NCBI RefSeq assembly: GCF_000213055.1
Contig: NZ_CM001165.1
Span: 4,548,945-4,612,944, forward strand
DNA from: Streptomyces sp. Tu6071
GTDB lineage: Bacteria > Actinomycetota > Actinomycetes > Streptomycetales > Streptomycetaceae
Direction: 5' to 3'
Length of the DNA: 64,000 nucleotides
Shown: positions 8,985 to 17,471 of the stretch, in pieces
Layout: the number at the start of each line of letters is the position of its first letter
Position numbering within the stretch: position 1 is the stretch's first letter
Translations under genes and position numbers: made by a program
Notes under the pieces: generated by a model
Database searches by the model: none
What the model was told of the DNA's origin: nothing
The model's input: only the letters and a program-made list of their open reading frames with translations

Positions 8985-10004
8985 ATGACGACAGGTCGGC
9001 TCGGTGAGGGGGTGCCCGCGCAGGGTTCTCCGGTGCGGGCGGCGTCTGCGGACCGGGTGCCGCCGAACGCCGCGTACGCGGGGCAGGCGGTGCGTTTTCC
9101 CGACCCGGTGCGGGCGGCGCGGTATCCGGCGGGTGTCGTGGTGGACGGCGGGGGGCGGCCGGTGTTCACGCCGTACGCGCGGGCCGCCGTGGAGATCGCG
9201 GAGCCGCCGACGGGGTTCGGTGTGGACGAGTTGCGGCTGACGGACTACGTGTCGGCGAACGCGGCGATGGCGGCTTCGGGGGACGAGTTGTGGGAGGGCC
9301 TGTCCCCGGTGGCGACCCCGCACGGCTGGACCTGGCACCACGTGGCGGATTCGCGGCGGCTCGAACTCGTGCCCGTGGAGGTGAAGGCGCTGCTGCGGCA
9401 TCACGGGGGTCTGGCGACGGCGCGGGTGGAGCACGGGCGGCGCGGGACGCGGCCTCTCCAGCAGACGAAGCCGGCGCATTTCGGGCTGCCGCGTGAGCTG
9501 GTGGCGGTCGAGGAGCGGCAGGTCCTGGCGCTGGAGGAGGACCTGGGGTACCGGCTGCCGGGCGCGTACCGCTCGTTCCTGAAGGCGGGTGGCGGGTGCG
9601 CGCCGGTGGGGGTGGCACTCGACGCGGAGCTGGGGCTGCTCGTGGACCAGCCGTTCTTCACGGTGCGCGAGGAGGCGGCGGTCAACGATCTCGCGTACGT
9701 CAACAAGTGCTTGCGCGATCACGTGACGAAGGACTACCTGGGGGTGGCCTTCGTGCAGGGCGGGCTCCTGGTGGTGAAGGTGCGGGGTGAGGCGACGGGT
9801 TCGGTGTGGTTCTGCCCGTACGACGACGCGCGGGACCGGGACGGGCTCGATGCGGCGGCGCGGGTGCGGGAGTTGCTGCTGCCGTGCGGGGAGGACTTCG
9901 ACGCGTTCCTGTCGCGGCTGGCGGGGAGTCCGCCGGAGCTGGAGACGGTGGCGCAGTTGATGGTGGACGGTGGGTTCGCGCGTGTGGTCCCGGTGGGGGA
10001 GTGA
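8985..10004 (+). CDS. SMI1/KNR4 (SUKH-1) domain protein
   Basis: A 339-residue cytoplasmic protein. The first half (about 1-130) is of unknown type and includes VNDAL-like sequence DELRLTDYVSANAAMAASG. The second half, about residues 160-310, is a SUKH-1 domain: VAVEERQVLALEEDLGYRLPGAYRSFLKAGGGCAPVGVALD, then NDLAYVNKCLRDHVTKDYLGVAFVQGGLLVVKV and GSVWFCPYDDARD. SUKH-1 proteins bind and neutralise toxins or act as protein scaffolds. The start is the ATG at 8985 with a G-rich AGGGGG upstream. Its stop overlaps the GTG of the next gene by 4 nt, indicating translational coupling. Confidence 0.85.
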   Translation: MTTGRLGEGVPAQGSPVRAASADRVPPNAAYAGQAVRFPDPVRAARYPAGVVVDGGGRPVFTPYARAAVEIAEPPTGFGVDELRLTDYVSANAAMAASGDELWEGLSPVATPHGWTWHHVADSRRLELVPVEVKALLRHHGGLATARVEHGRRGTRPLQQTKPAHFGLPRELVAVEERQVLALEEDLGYRLPGAYRSFLKAGGGCAPVGVALDAELGLLVDQPFFTVREEAAVNDLAYVNKCLRDHVTKDYLGVAFVQGGLLVVKVRGEATGSVWFCPYDDARDRDGLDAAARVRELLLPCGEDFDAFLSRLAGSPPELETVAQLMVDGGFARVVPVGE

Positions 10005-12382
10005 GTGACGTGGTGACGTTCGCGCAGGCGCAGGAGCGCGGGGAGCGCTGGATCAACGGGGACGTGCCGCGCTATCAGCACCGTGAGGTGCGGGTGCGGG
10101 AGTTCGGGCTCGGTTTCGTGGTGTGGGCGGAGGACCGCGCGGAGGCGGGGCCTTCGGACGGTGGCGGGCAGCGTGTGGTGATCGCGCGGGACGGCCGTGA
10201 CGTGACGTTGTGGCCGGATCTTCCGGTGGCGGAGGTGATCCGGCGGTACGAGGAGGAGTACGGGGCCGCGGCGGCGGACGAGGCGGTGCCGGAGCCGCCG
10301 GAGCGGATCGACCTGAACCAGACGTCGTTCCTGCTGTCGCCGCCGGAGTGGTTGCAGGAGGCGGCGGATCAGCTCGGCATCCCGGGCGGGCGCGCGGACG
10401 CTTCGCGCGGCGGTGACGCGACCGCGGCCGACGCGACCGCGGGCGACGCGGGCGCGGGCGGTCCGGCGCCGACCGGTCCGGCGGCGGGCGGTTCCGTCGC
10501 GGGCGGTGCGCGGCCCGCCGAGCCGGTGGCGGGGGAGGGGGCGTGGGAGGCGGCGGACACGACAGGGGCGGCGCAGGGCCGTCTGGTCGTGCCGCCGGAC
10601 ACGGTGTTCACGCAGGGCGACGAGGAGGCGGCGGGCGGCCCGGGGGCCGGGGGCGTCCCGGCGTCGGAGGCGCGGACGCGGTTGCTGGACGGGACCGTAC
10701 CGGCGCCGCCCGGTTTCCCCGAGGCGCCGGGTGTGCCCGGCCCTCCGGCGGTGCCGCCGCGTCCGGCTCCGGGCGCGGAGGACTTGAGCCAGGTCGCGAC
10801 GAGCAAGGCGACGCCGAGGCGTCAGGAGCGGGGCCCGGTGCCACCGCCCGGCCCGGCCCCGGCGGGTCCGCTCGCCGGTCCCGCCGGTCCCGGCGGCACG
10901 GGGCAGGGCGGCGCGGGTACGGGTCAGAGCGGGCCCGGCGCGGGCCAGGGTGCCGGTACGGGCCCGGGTGCCGGTACAGGTCAGGGTGCCGGTGCGGGCC
11001 AGGGCGGCTCCGGCGCCGGGGTGCACCACGCCCCCACCGTCTTCGCGCCCCCTCCGCCCGGCCCCGGCCCCGTCGCCGGGACCCCCTCGACGCCCCCGCC
11101 CCCGCCCGCGAACACCCCGCCGGACGGGGTGGCGCACGCGGCCACGGTCCTGTCGCGCCCCTCGGGCCCGGCCGCGCCCCCGCCGCCCCCGTCCCCCGCC
11201 CCACAGGCCCCCGTCAGCCCGCGGAACGCGGCCTCCGCGCCGGGCCCCGTCCCGTCGGCACCCGGCCCCGTACCGCCCACCCCGCTGGGCCCCGTCCCGC
11301 CGTCGCCCGGCCCCGTACCCGCGACCCCGCCGGGCCCGGTGGCGTCCCCGCAGTCCCCGCAGTCCCCGCAGTCCCCGCAGGGCTACGGCTATCCGCGTCC
11401 CGGTGTGCCGACGGTCGGCCCGGGTTACCAGGCGGTGCTGCGGTTCCGGGCGCCCGACGGGTCCGAGCAGCAGGTGATCCGGCGTTCGGCGCCGGGGCTG
11501 CCGCACCCGGAGTGGCAGATCCTGCACGAGCTGCGGGCGATGAACGTGCCGCCGCAGCAGGTGCTCGAACTCCACACGGAGCTGGAGTCGTGCGAGCTGC
11601 CCGGGGCGTACTGCGCGCGGATGATAAGGGAGACGTTCCCGCAGGCGCGGATCACGTCGATCGCGCCGTACGGGACGGATCACGCGAGCAGGCAGCGCGG
11701 GATGGCGCAGTTGCTCGCGCACCAGGGCGAGCTGCACCAGGTCGCGGACGGTCCGGCGCGTCCGGCGCCGGTGCGGGTGCCGCTGCCGCGGGTGCCGCAG
11801 GCGCCCGCCGTGCCGCTCGACGAGGTGGCGCGGGAGCTGGCGGGGGCCTTCGGGCCGCAGGGCGTGTTCCGTTTCGAGCCGCAGGCGGTCGCGCGGGCCG
11901 GGGTCCCCGAGGTCGTCGCGGCCTCGCTGACGACGGCCGGGCTGCCGTTCGACATGGGGCCGTTCTTCTGGGCGCAGGCGCAGCCGGGCCGTCCGGTGCC
12001 GACGCTCGCGGAGCTGGCGCAGGAGCGCGGTGTCGCGGCGGCCCCGGACGCGGGCACGTACCTCGTCGTGGGCAGCGACTTCGGCAAGGCGCTGTGCGTG
12101 CAGTACGGGACGGGGCACATCGTCGCGGTGCCGGTGGAGGCGGGTCCGGGCGGGGCTCCCGTGCCGCCGCAGTTCGTGAACTCTGGGCTCGTGGAGTTCA
12201 CGCGGTGCCTGGCGATGCTGGGCCGCATGTGGCGGCTGCGCTACGGCCTCACGCAGGAGCAGGCGGGCCGCTGGACGGTCGATTTCCAGGCGGAGCTGGC
12301 GGCGCTGGACCCGGCGGCGCTGGCCTCGGCGGAGTCGTGGTGGTCGGTGATCCTGGAGCAGTTGTGGGACGGGCTGTCGTAG
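10001..12382 (+). CDS. Large deaminase-fold/SUKH-4 fusion protein with proline-rich linker
   Basis: A 793-residue multidomain protein starting at the GTG (10001) that overlaps the previous stop. Residues 1-110 are a small N-terminal domain (VVTFAQAQERGERWINGD...LWPDLPVAEVIRRYEEEY). About 130-470 is a low-complexity Pro/Ala/Gly linker. About 475-545 looks like a XOO_2897-type nucleic acid/nucleotide deaminase, with HPEW (His502, Glu504) and LHTELESCELPGAYC (Cys531, Cys538) as possible zinc and catalytic residues. About 580-793 looks like SUKH-4 (FGKALCVQYGTGHIVAVPVE...FVNSGLVEFTRCLAML). No secretion signal is seen. Enzymatic activity and substrate are not known. Confidence 0.78.
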   Translation: MSDVVTFAQAQERGERWINGDVPRYQHREVRVREFGLGFVVWAEDRAEAGPSDGGGQRVVIARDGRDVTLWPDLPVAEVIRRYEEEYGAAAADEAVPEPPERIDLNQTSFLLSPPEWLQEAADQLGIPGGRADASRGGDATAADATAGDAGAGGPAPTGPAAGGSVAGGARPAEPVAGEGAWEAADTTGAAQGRLVVPPDTVFTQGDEEAAGGPGAGGVPASEARTRLLDGTVPAPPGFPEAPGVPGPPAVPPRPAPGAEDLSQVATSKATPRRQERGPVPPPGPAPAGPLAGPAGPGGTGQGGAGTGQSGPGAGQGAGTGPGAGTGQGAGAGQGGSGAGVHHAPTVFAPPPPGPGPVAGTPSTPPPPPANTPPDGVAHAATVLSRPSGPAAPPPPPSPAPQAPVSPRNAASAPGPVPSAPGPVPPTPLGPVPPSPGPVPATPPGPVASPQSPQSPQSPQGYGYPRPGVPTVGPGYQAVLRFRAPDGSEQQVIRRSAPGLPHPEWQILHELRAMNVPPQQVLELHTELESCELPGAYCARMIRETFPQARITSIAPYGTDHASRQRGMAQLLAHQGELHQVADGPARPAPVRVPLPRVPQAPAVPLDEVARELAGAFGPQGVFRFEPQAVARAGVPEVVAASLTTAGLPFDMGPFFWAQAQPGRPVPTLAELAQERGVAAAPDAGTYLVVGSDFGKALCVQYGTGHIVAVPVEAGPGGAPVPPQFVNSGLVEFTRCLAMLGRMWRLRYGLTQEQAGRWTVDFQAELAALDPAALASAESWWSVILEQLWDGLS

Positions 12383-12481
12383 GGCTCGCGGTGTGCGGTG
12401 GGGCTCACTCGCGCGGGGCGCTTCCGGCGCTTCGATGACGCATCCTTGGGAGTGTCATCAGCGGAGACGGAGGCCCCCGGC

Positions 12482-13414
12482 GTGAGCAGCAACGAGCACG
12501 ATTTCCCGCCCGCGCCCCCCTCCGTCCGTCCCCGCGCCTACCGTCCCGCCGAGGTCGACGCGTTCCTCGACCGGCTCGGTGAGGAGTACGCCCTCGCGCG
12601 CGCCCGCGTCCAGGCGCTGGAGGCCGAGGCGGGGCGGCTCGGCGCGGAGGCCGAGGCGCTGCGGGAGGCGGTCGCGGCGCTCCCGCCCGCGGATTACGCG
12701 GTGCTCGGTGGCGGGGCCGTCGATCTGCTCGGTCTCGTCGAGGAGGAGGCGGAGGAGCTGGCGGCCACCGCGCGCGCGGAGGCCGACGCGCTGGACGAGC
12801 GGGCGCGCGCGGAGGCGGTACGGCTCGCGGCGGCGGCGCACGAGGCGGCGACGGCGGTGCGTACCGGCGCCGACGCGCACGCGGACTCGCGGCGCGCGGC
12901 GGCGGTCGCGGAGGCCGAGGAGATACGGGCGGCGGCGCGCGCGGACGCGGAGCGGGTGCGGGGCGACGCGGGTGCGGCGCTGCGCGAGGTGAAGGAGGCG
13001 ACGGCGGCGCACCGCGCGGCCGTCGAGCAGGAGCACGGCGAGCGTGCGGCGGCTTTCGCGCGCGCGGCGGAGGCGGCGCGCACGGAGGCGGCCGAGGCGG
13101 CGGCGGCGCGCCTGGACACGGCGGAGTCGGTGCTCGCGGCGGCGCGCAGGGCCCGTGCGGAGGCGGAGGAGACGGCCCGCCACCGGCAGGAGGACAGCGA
13201 GGCGCGGGCGACGGCGCTGCGCGCGGAGGCGGCGGCGCGGGCCTCGACGGTGCTGCGCGAGGCGGAGCGGTACGCGGCGGCACGGGCGGAGCACAGCGAG
13301 CGGGTGCGGGCGCATCTGCGGCACATCAAGGGCGCGCTGGCGGCGCTGACGGGGCGCGGCGGCGCGGTCGCGGACGAGGCGGCGGACGGGGCGGCGGCGG
13401 ACGCGCACGGGTGA
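12482..13414 (+). CDS. DivIVA-like coiled-coil protein
   Basis: A 310-residue Ala/Glu/Arg-rich protein. The N-terminus (RPRAYRPAEVDAFLDRLGEEYALARARVQALEAEA) matches the start of DivIVA/Wag31-type membrane-curvature coiled coils. Nearly all of residues 25-290 is predicted long coiled coil. Such proteins recruit polar-growth or division factors in actinobacteria; this one is a paralogue, not the main DivIVA, and its role is unknown. The start is the GTG at 12482 with GGAGGC upstream. It lies 99 nt downstream of the deaminase/SUKH-4 gene on the same strand and could share its transcript. Confidence 0.8.
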   Translation: MSSNEHDFPPAPPSVRPRAYRPAEVDAFLDRLGEEYALARARVQALEAEAGRLGAEAEALREAVAALPPADYAVLGGGAVDLLGLVEEEAEELAATARAEADALDERARAEAVRLAAAAHEAATAVRTGADAHADSRRAAAVAEAEEIRAAARADAERVRGDAGAALREVKEATAAHRAAVEQEHGERAAAFARAAEAARTEAAEAAAARLDTAESVLAAARRARAEAEETARHRQEDSEARATALRAEAAARASTVLREAERYAAARAEHSERVRAHLRHIKGALAALTGRGGAVADEAADGAAADAHG

Positions 13415-13532
13415 GGCGGAACCGGGGGGTTCCGGGGCGCGTGCTTGCGGGTGAGGGCGCGCGGGGGCGGGTTCGCGGGCGCGGGGGTGCGGGTGCGCGG
13501 GTCCCTCGGGGGCCGGGCGGGAACGGGGTGCG

Positions 13533-14246
13533 GTGGTGGCGGCGGGCTGGTGGGCGCGGGTGCGGGTGCCGGGGTGGCCGCGGTCGCGGCGGGGGCGGCG
13601 GCGGGCGTTGTGGGCGGTCGTGGGGCTGTGTGTGCTCGCGCTGCTGCCCTCGGCGTGGATACGGGTGGCGAGCGACGGCGGGGTACGGGCCGAGGCGGAC
13701 GTGGACCGGGCCCCGGTCGCGGTGGTCTTCGGCGCGGGGCTGTGGGACGGGAAGCCGTCCCCGTACCTGGCGCACCGGCTGGACGCGGCGGCGCGGCTGT
13801 ACGCGGCGGGGCGGGTCACGGCGGTGCTGGTGACGGGTGACAACAGCCGCACGTCGTACGACGAGCCCACGGCGATGCGCGACTACCTGGCGCGGGCGGG
13901 TGTCCCGAGGCGTCAAGTGGTGCGGGACTACGCGGGGTTCGACACGTGGGACTCGTGCGTGCGGGCGCACCGGGTCTTCGGCGTGGACAGGGCGGTGCTG
14001 GTCAGCCAGGGCTTCCACATCCGCCGGGCGGTGGCGCTGTGCCGCGCGGCGGGCATCGACGCACAGGGCGTCGCGGCCCGCGACCCGCGCGACGTCACCT
14101 GGTACTACGGAGCGACGCGCGAGCTCCTGGCCGCCCCGAAGGCGGCCCTGGACACCCTGATCCACCGCACCCCGACCCTCGGCCCCCGCGAGCCGGACGT
14201 ACGGGAGGCGGTGGCGCGGGGGCGGGGCCTTCGCGGCGGGCGCTGA
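13533..14246 (+). CDS. SanA/YdcF-family (DUF218) membrane protein
   Basis: A 237-residue protein with one N-terminal membrane helix (about 25-45, ALWAVVGLCVLALLPSAW) and an outside SanA/YdcF domain: VAVVFGAGLWDGKPSPYLAHRLDAAARLYAAGRV, LVTGDN, EPTAMRDYLARAGVP and VLVSQGFHIRRAVALCRAAGI. SanA in E. coli affects envelope barrier function and vancomycin exclusion; the biochemical activity of the family is still unclear. The GTG at 13533 is the likely start, although a second GTG follows directly. No strong ribosome site is seen. It converges on the MerR gene. Confidence 0.88.
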   Translation: MVAAGWWARVRVPGWPRSRRGRRRALWAVVGLCVLALLPSAWIRVASDGGVRAEADVDRAPVAVVFGAGLWDGKPSPYLAHRLDAAARLYAAGRVTAVLVTGDNSRTSYDEPTAMRDYLARAGVPRRQVVRDYAGFDTWDSCVRAHRVFGVDRAVLVSQGFHIRRAVALCRAAGIDAQGVAARDPRDVTWYYGATRELLAAPKAALDTLIHRTPTLGPREPDVREAVARGRGLRGGR

Positions 14247-14286
14247 GAGCGTTCGCGGCGGGTGCTCAGGGCCTTCGTGGCTGCCG

Positions 14287-15114
14287 TCACGCCGGGGCCG
14301 TCGTCGTGAAGACCGGCCAGCCGATTTCCGTGCGCCAGTGGGACGGGTCCGGGGTGTCGTGGAAGGTGACCGGGTAGAACTCGTGGATCGGGCCCGCCAC
14401 CGCGAGGGCGTGGCGGGTCACGTACGTCGCGAGGGTGCCGTAGGCGCGGTCGATGCCCGTCTCGGGGCCCTCGTGGGTGATGACGGCCAGTTCCGCCGGG
14501 GGGAGTTCCGTCATCCGTACGCGGCCTGCCGCGCGCGGCTCCGTCGCGACCGGCACGTAGACCGTGGCGCGTCCGTGTTCGAGGGTGAACAGGGCGTCGT
14601 CGTAGACGCCTCCCGCCGGGCCGGAGGGCGGCAGGCCCTGGCTCGCGAGCGTCGCGAAGAGTTCGCCGAGCGCGCCGTGGTACCAGGCGCCGATGTCGGC
14701 CACGGGGAGGTCGTCGGCGGTGACGGCGGCGACCCTGCGGGCCGGCAGGCGCCGGTGGGTGATCGCCCCGGCCGCCTCGGGGTGTTCGAGGAGGTCGCGC
14801 AGCGAGGTGACGGCGTCGTGGGTGCGGGCGAGCTGGTCCTCCAGGCGGCGCAGGTGCCGTGCGATCAGCGCGTTGCGGGCGCCGGGGTCGGGGGTGCGCA
14901 GGATCTCGCGGATGTCGGCGAGCGGCATGTCGAGGTCGCGGAAGCGGTGGATGATCTGCGCGGTGGGGATCTGGGCGAGGTCGTAGCGCCGGTACCCGGA
15001 GACCTCGTCGGTCGCGGCGGGCTCCAGGAGGCCCTGCTCGTGGTAGTGGCGCAGCGCCTTCACGCTCAGGTGGGTGGCGCGGGCGAAGTCCCCGATCGAC
15101 AGCAGCTCGGACAT
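14287..15114 (-). CDS. MerR-family regulator with effector-binding domain
   Basis: A 275-residue regulator. Residues 4-72 form the winged HTH (LLSIGDFARATHLSVKALRHYHEQGLLEPAATDEVSGYRRYDLAQIPTAQIIHRFRDL). A coiled-coil dimerisation helix follows (about 80-120), then a GyrI/AraC-type effector-binding domain (about 125-275). The architecture resembles BmrR/TipA-like drug sensors. The ATG at 15114 gives the conventional MerR start. The gene diverges from an NTF2-like gene over 125 nt, and its own promoter has the 19-bp spacer expected of MerR-controlled promoters, so autoregulation is likely. Confidence 0.93.
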   Translation of the reverse strand: MSELLSIGDFARATHLSVKALRHYHEQGLLEPAATDEVSGYRRYDLAQIPTAQIIHRFRDLDMPLADIREILRTPDPGARNALIARHLRRLEDQLARTHDAVTSLRDLLEHPEAAGAITHRRLPARRVAAVTADDLPVADIGAWYHGALGELFATLASQGLPPSGPAGGVYDDALFTLEHGRATVYVPVATEPRAAGRVRMTELPPAELAVITHEGPETGIDRAYGTLATYVTRHALAVAGPIHEFYPVTFHDTPDPSHWRTEIGWPVFTTTAPA

Positions 15115-15120
15115 CCCTCC

Positions 15121-15151
15121 AGTCTGGCCCCTCCCCCAGGGGGAGACACCA
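15121..15151 (-). promoter_or_regulatory. merR promoter/operator with 19-bp spacer
   Basis: Read on the minus strand, TGGTGT (15151-15146) and CAGACT (15126-15121) are separated by 19 nt. The spacer contains the perfect inverted repeat CTCCCCC-A-GGGGGAG (15131-15145). Overlong spacers with a central palindrome are typical of MerR targets. The -10 ends 6 nt before the ATG at 15114, so the transcript would be leaderless. Confidence 0.6.
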
Positions 15152-15239
15152 GGAGCGGCGCGCGCTTGCCCCTGCCCCTGCGGGAGCGCCCACGGTGGAG
15201 TCGTTCCCGGAGAGCCCGGGACGAGAGGAGCGAGAAGCA

Positions 15240-15635
15240 ATGGCCACCACCGAGATCCCCCTGCGCGGTGTCGTCGCCGACCACATCCGCGCGGTCAACG
15301 CCTTCGACGTCGACGCGATCATGGCGACGTTCGCCCCGGACGCGTACGTCAACGACAACCGGCGCGAGATCCGGGGCGCCGCCGCGATCCGCCGCTGGGT
15401 GGAGAAGGAGATGGTCGGCGAGCACGTCACCGTCGAGCCCGTGGAGGTCCTCGACCACTACGGCGACGTCGTCGTCAGGGGCCGCTACGACGGCGACTAC
15501 GACAAGTCCGGACTGCCCGAGGAGCTGATCATGAGCAACTACTTCGCGATCAGGGACGACCGGATCGTGTCGCTCACGGTCGTCTTCAACCAGGCGAGCG
15601 AGTACGAGTACGGGGACGGGGCGGACGCGGCCTAG
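15240..15635 (+). CDS. SnoaL/NTF2-like small protein
   Basis: A 131-residue cone-shaped NTF2-like domain protein: LRGVVADHIRAVNAFDVDAIMATFAPDAYVNDNRREIRGAAAIRRWVEKEM, then EVLDHYGDVVVRGRYDGDYDKSGLPEELIMSNYFAIRDDRIVSLTVVF. SnoaL-like proteins are isomerases, hydratases or ligand binders; no specific function can be assigned. The ATG at 15240 is preceded by GAGGAG. It diverges from the MerR gene and is its likely target, possibly binding or modifying the same ligand. Confidence 0.88.
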   Translation: MATTEIPLRGVVADHIRAVNAFDVDAIMATFAPDAYVNDNRREIRGAAAIRRWVEKEMVGEHVTVEPVEVLDHYGDVVVRGRYDGDYDKSGLPEELIMSNYFAIRDDRIVSLTVVFNQASEYEYGDGADAA

Positions 15636-15723
15636 CCGCTCAGCCGCCCAGCCGCAGCCGCCTGGCCCCAGCGGCCCCGCCCCGCCCCGGAGCCGTACGG
15701 CCCCGCCCCGCGCCCCCCGCCCC

Positions 15724-17385
15724 CTACTCCCCGTCCCCCGGCACCCGCGACAGCAGCTCGTGGAGGATCGGGCCCGCCGAGCCGCTGCCCGTGACGCCGC
15801 CCTCCACGACGCAGGCGATCGCCACGTTGCCCCGCCGCGCGACCATCCAGCCGTTGTTGGGGGCGTCGTCGGAGACCTCGGCGGTGCCGGTCTTGCCGCC
15901 GATCTCGCCGGGGAGGTCGGAGAGGATGTGCGCCGTGCCCTCGGTGACCGTGGCGCGCATGAGGGTGCGCAGGTCGGTGGTGACCTGGGCGGGGAGCGGG
16001 GTCGTCTTCGTCGTGTCCTTCGGGTTCGGGACGAGGTGGGGCATGCGGAAGCGGCCCGTCGTGGCGGTCGCGGTGACCGAGGCCATGATGAGGGGGTTCG
16101 CCTGGAGGCGGGCCTGGCCGATCATCGAGGCGGCCTTCTCGGTCTCGTCCTTGGGGGCCGGGACCGATCCGTCGTAGGAGGGAACGCCGATGTGCCACTC
16201 CTGGCCGATGCCGTAGTACTCGCGGGCGACGTCGCCGAGGGCGGTCGGGGCGAGTTTGTCGCGCAGGCTGATGAAGGCCGTGTTGCACGACTCGGTGAAG
16301 TCCTTGCGGAAGGTCGCGTCCGGGAAGAACGACGTCTCGACGTTGTGGAACTCCTTGCCCACGACGAGCTGCTTGGGGCAGTCCACGACCGTGTCGGGGC
16401 GCACGACGCCCTTCATCAACAGGGCGCTGCTCGTGACGAGTTTGAAGGTCGAGCCCGGCGCGTAGGTGCCGGAGACCGCCCGGTTGAAGCCGGTGGCGGG
16501 GGAGTTGGCGACGGCGAGGATCTCGCCCGTGTCGCCGCGGAGCGCGACCAGCGAGGCGTTGCGGTCCTCGGGCTCGGCGGCGAGCGCGTGTTCGGCGGCG
16601 GTCTGCCACGTGCTGTCGAGGGTCGTCTCGGCGACCTTGTCCGTCGCCTCCTTCGCGCCGAACCTCGCTTCCGTGCGCAGGACTTCGCCGCTCGTGCGGT
16701 CGACGAGGCGGATCGCGCCGCGCGGTCCCGCACCGCCGGCGCCGAGCTGGGCGAGGACGGGGGCGAGGGAGGGGGCGGCGGCCGAGGTGAGGGGCTTGCC
16801 GTGGCGGTCCTTCGCCTTCGGCTCGCTCGTGTCCTCGCGGTCGAGGCGGAACTTCGCGACGCCGCTCAGGCGCGGGTGGACGAGGCCGGGCTTCCAGTCG
16901 ACGAGCCAGCGCCCGCCGTCGCCGTCCTTCGCCTGTCTGAGGGTCATCCGTGAGGTGTACGTCCACGTGCCGAGACCCTTGACCGGCATCCGGGCCGTGA
17001 AGGGGACCTCCACCGCGCCGCCCTCCGCCTCGCGGGGGACCCCGGCGGTGAGGCGCGGGCGGGTGATCTCCAGGCCCGAGGTGAAGCTGCCGAGGATGCG
17101 GCTCGCCTCGGCGGGGTGCGTCGTACGGGCTCCGGCGGCGTCCAGGCGGTCGTGCGACCAGTCCGCGAGGAAGCCGCGCGCCTGCGCCGCCACCGCCGGG
17201 TCGGGCCTGTCCGCGCCCGGCCGTGCGAAGGGGCCCGCCTTCGCGACGTACAGCCCGAGCGCCGTCAGCGCGAGGACCAGGACGACGGCGAGGAGCGCTC
17301 TGACGGCGGTGCGGGAGCGGCGCGGCGGGCCCTGCGGCTCCCAGGGGGCGAGCGGCGGGCCGGGGGTGCTGTGGTGGGTCGTCAT
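15724..17385 (-). CDS. Class B penicillin-binding protein (MecA_N/NTF2-type)
   Basis: A 553-residue membrane-anchored transpeptidase for peptidoglycan cross-linking. One TM helix lies at about residues 28-50. An NTF2-like MecA_N domain (about 60-170) and a dimerisation region follow. The transpeptidase domain has SxxK (Ser312-Thr-Phe-Lys315), SCN (366-368) and KTGT (498-501), so all catalytic motifs are intact. The ATG at 17385 (MTTHHSTPG) is the likely start; an 8-residue longer form is possible, and neither has a strong ribosome site. It diverges from a LysR gene whose partner is a beta-lactamase-like hydrolase. Confidence 0.93.
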   Translation of the reverse strand: MTTHHSTPGPPLAPWEPQGPPRRSRTAVRALLAVVLVLALTALGLYVAKAGPFARPGADRPDPAVAAQARGFLADWSHDRLDAAGARTTHPAEASRILGSFTSGLEITRPRLTAGVPREAEGGAVEVPFTARMPVKGLGTWTYTSRMTLRQAKDGDGGRWLVDWKPGLVHPRLSGVAKFRLDREDTSEPKAKDRHGKPLTSAAAPSLAPVLAQLGAGGAGPRGAIRLVDRTSGEVLRTEARFGAKEATDKVAETTLDSTWQTAAEHALAAEPEDRNASLVALRGDTGEILAVANSPATGFNRAVSGTYAPGSTFKLVTSSALLMKGVVRPDTVVDCPKQLVVGKEFHNVETSFFPDATFRKDFTESCNTAFISLRDKLAPTALGDVAREYYGIGQEWHIGVPSYDGSVPAPKDETEKAASMIGQARLQANPLIMASVTATATTGRFRMPHLVPNPKDTTKTTPLPAQVTTDLRTLMRATVTEGTAHILSDLPGEIGGKTGTAEVSDDAPNNGWMVARRGNVAIACVVEGGVTGSGSAGPILHELLSRVPGDGE

Positions 17386-17439
17386 GGGCCGAGCAGACCA
17401 GCGCGGCACCCACTCTGTCCAAGTTCGCTATCAATCATT

Positions 17440-17463
17440 CATCCATATGGATGTGCGTATCAT
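17440..17463. promoter_or_regulatory. LysR-type operator and leaderless promoter
   Basis: A perfect 14-bp palindrome CATCCATATGGATG (17440-17453) lies in the 86-nt gap between the PBP and LysR genes, with TATCAT (17458-17463) as the -10 for the LysR gene. The -10 ends 8 nt before the GTG at 17472. The position suits LysR control of both divergent genes. Confidence 0.5.
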
Positions 17464-17471
17464 TGCTGCTC

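Noticed and set aside
9806..10000. Upstream extension of the large deaminase/SUKH-4 protein
   Set aside because: The stretch overlaps the SUKH-1 gene in another frame, and the GTG at 10001 overlaps the stop codon with a ribosome site, the typical coupled arrangement.
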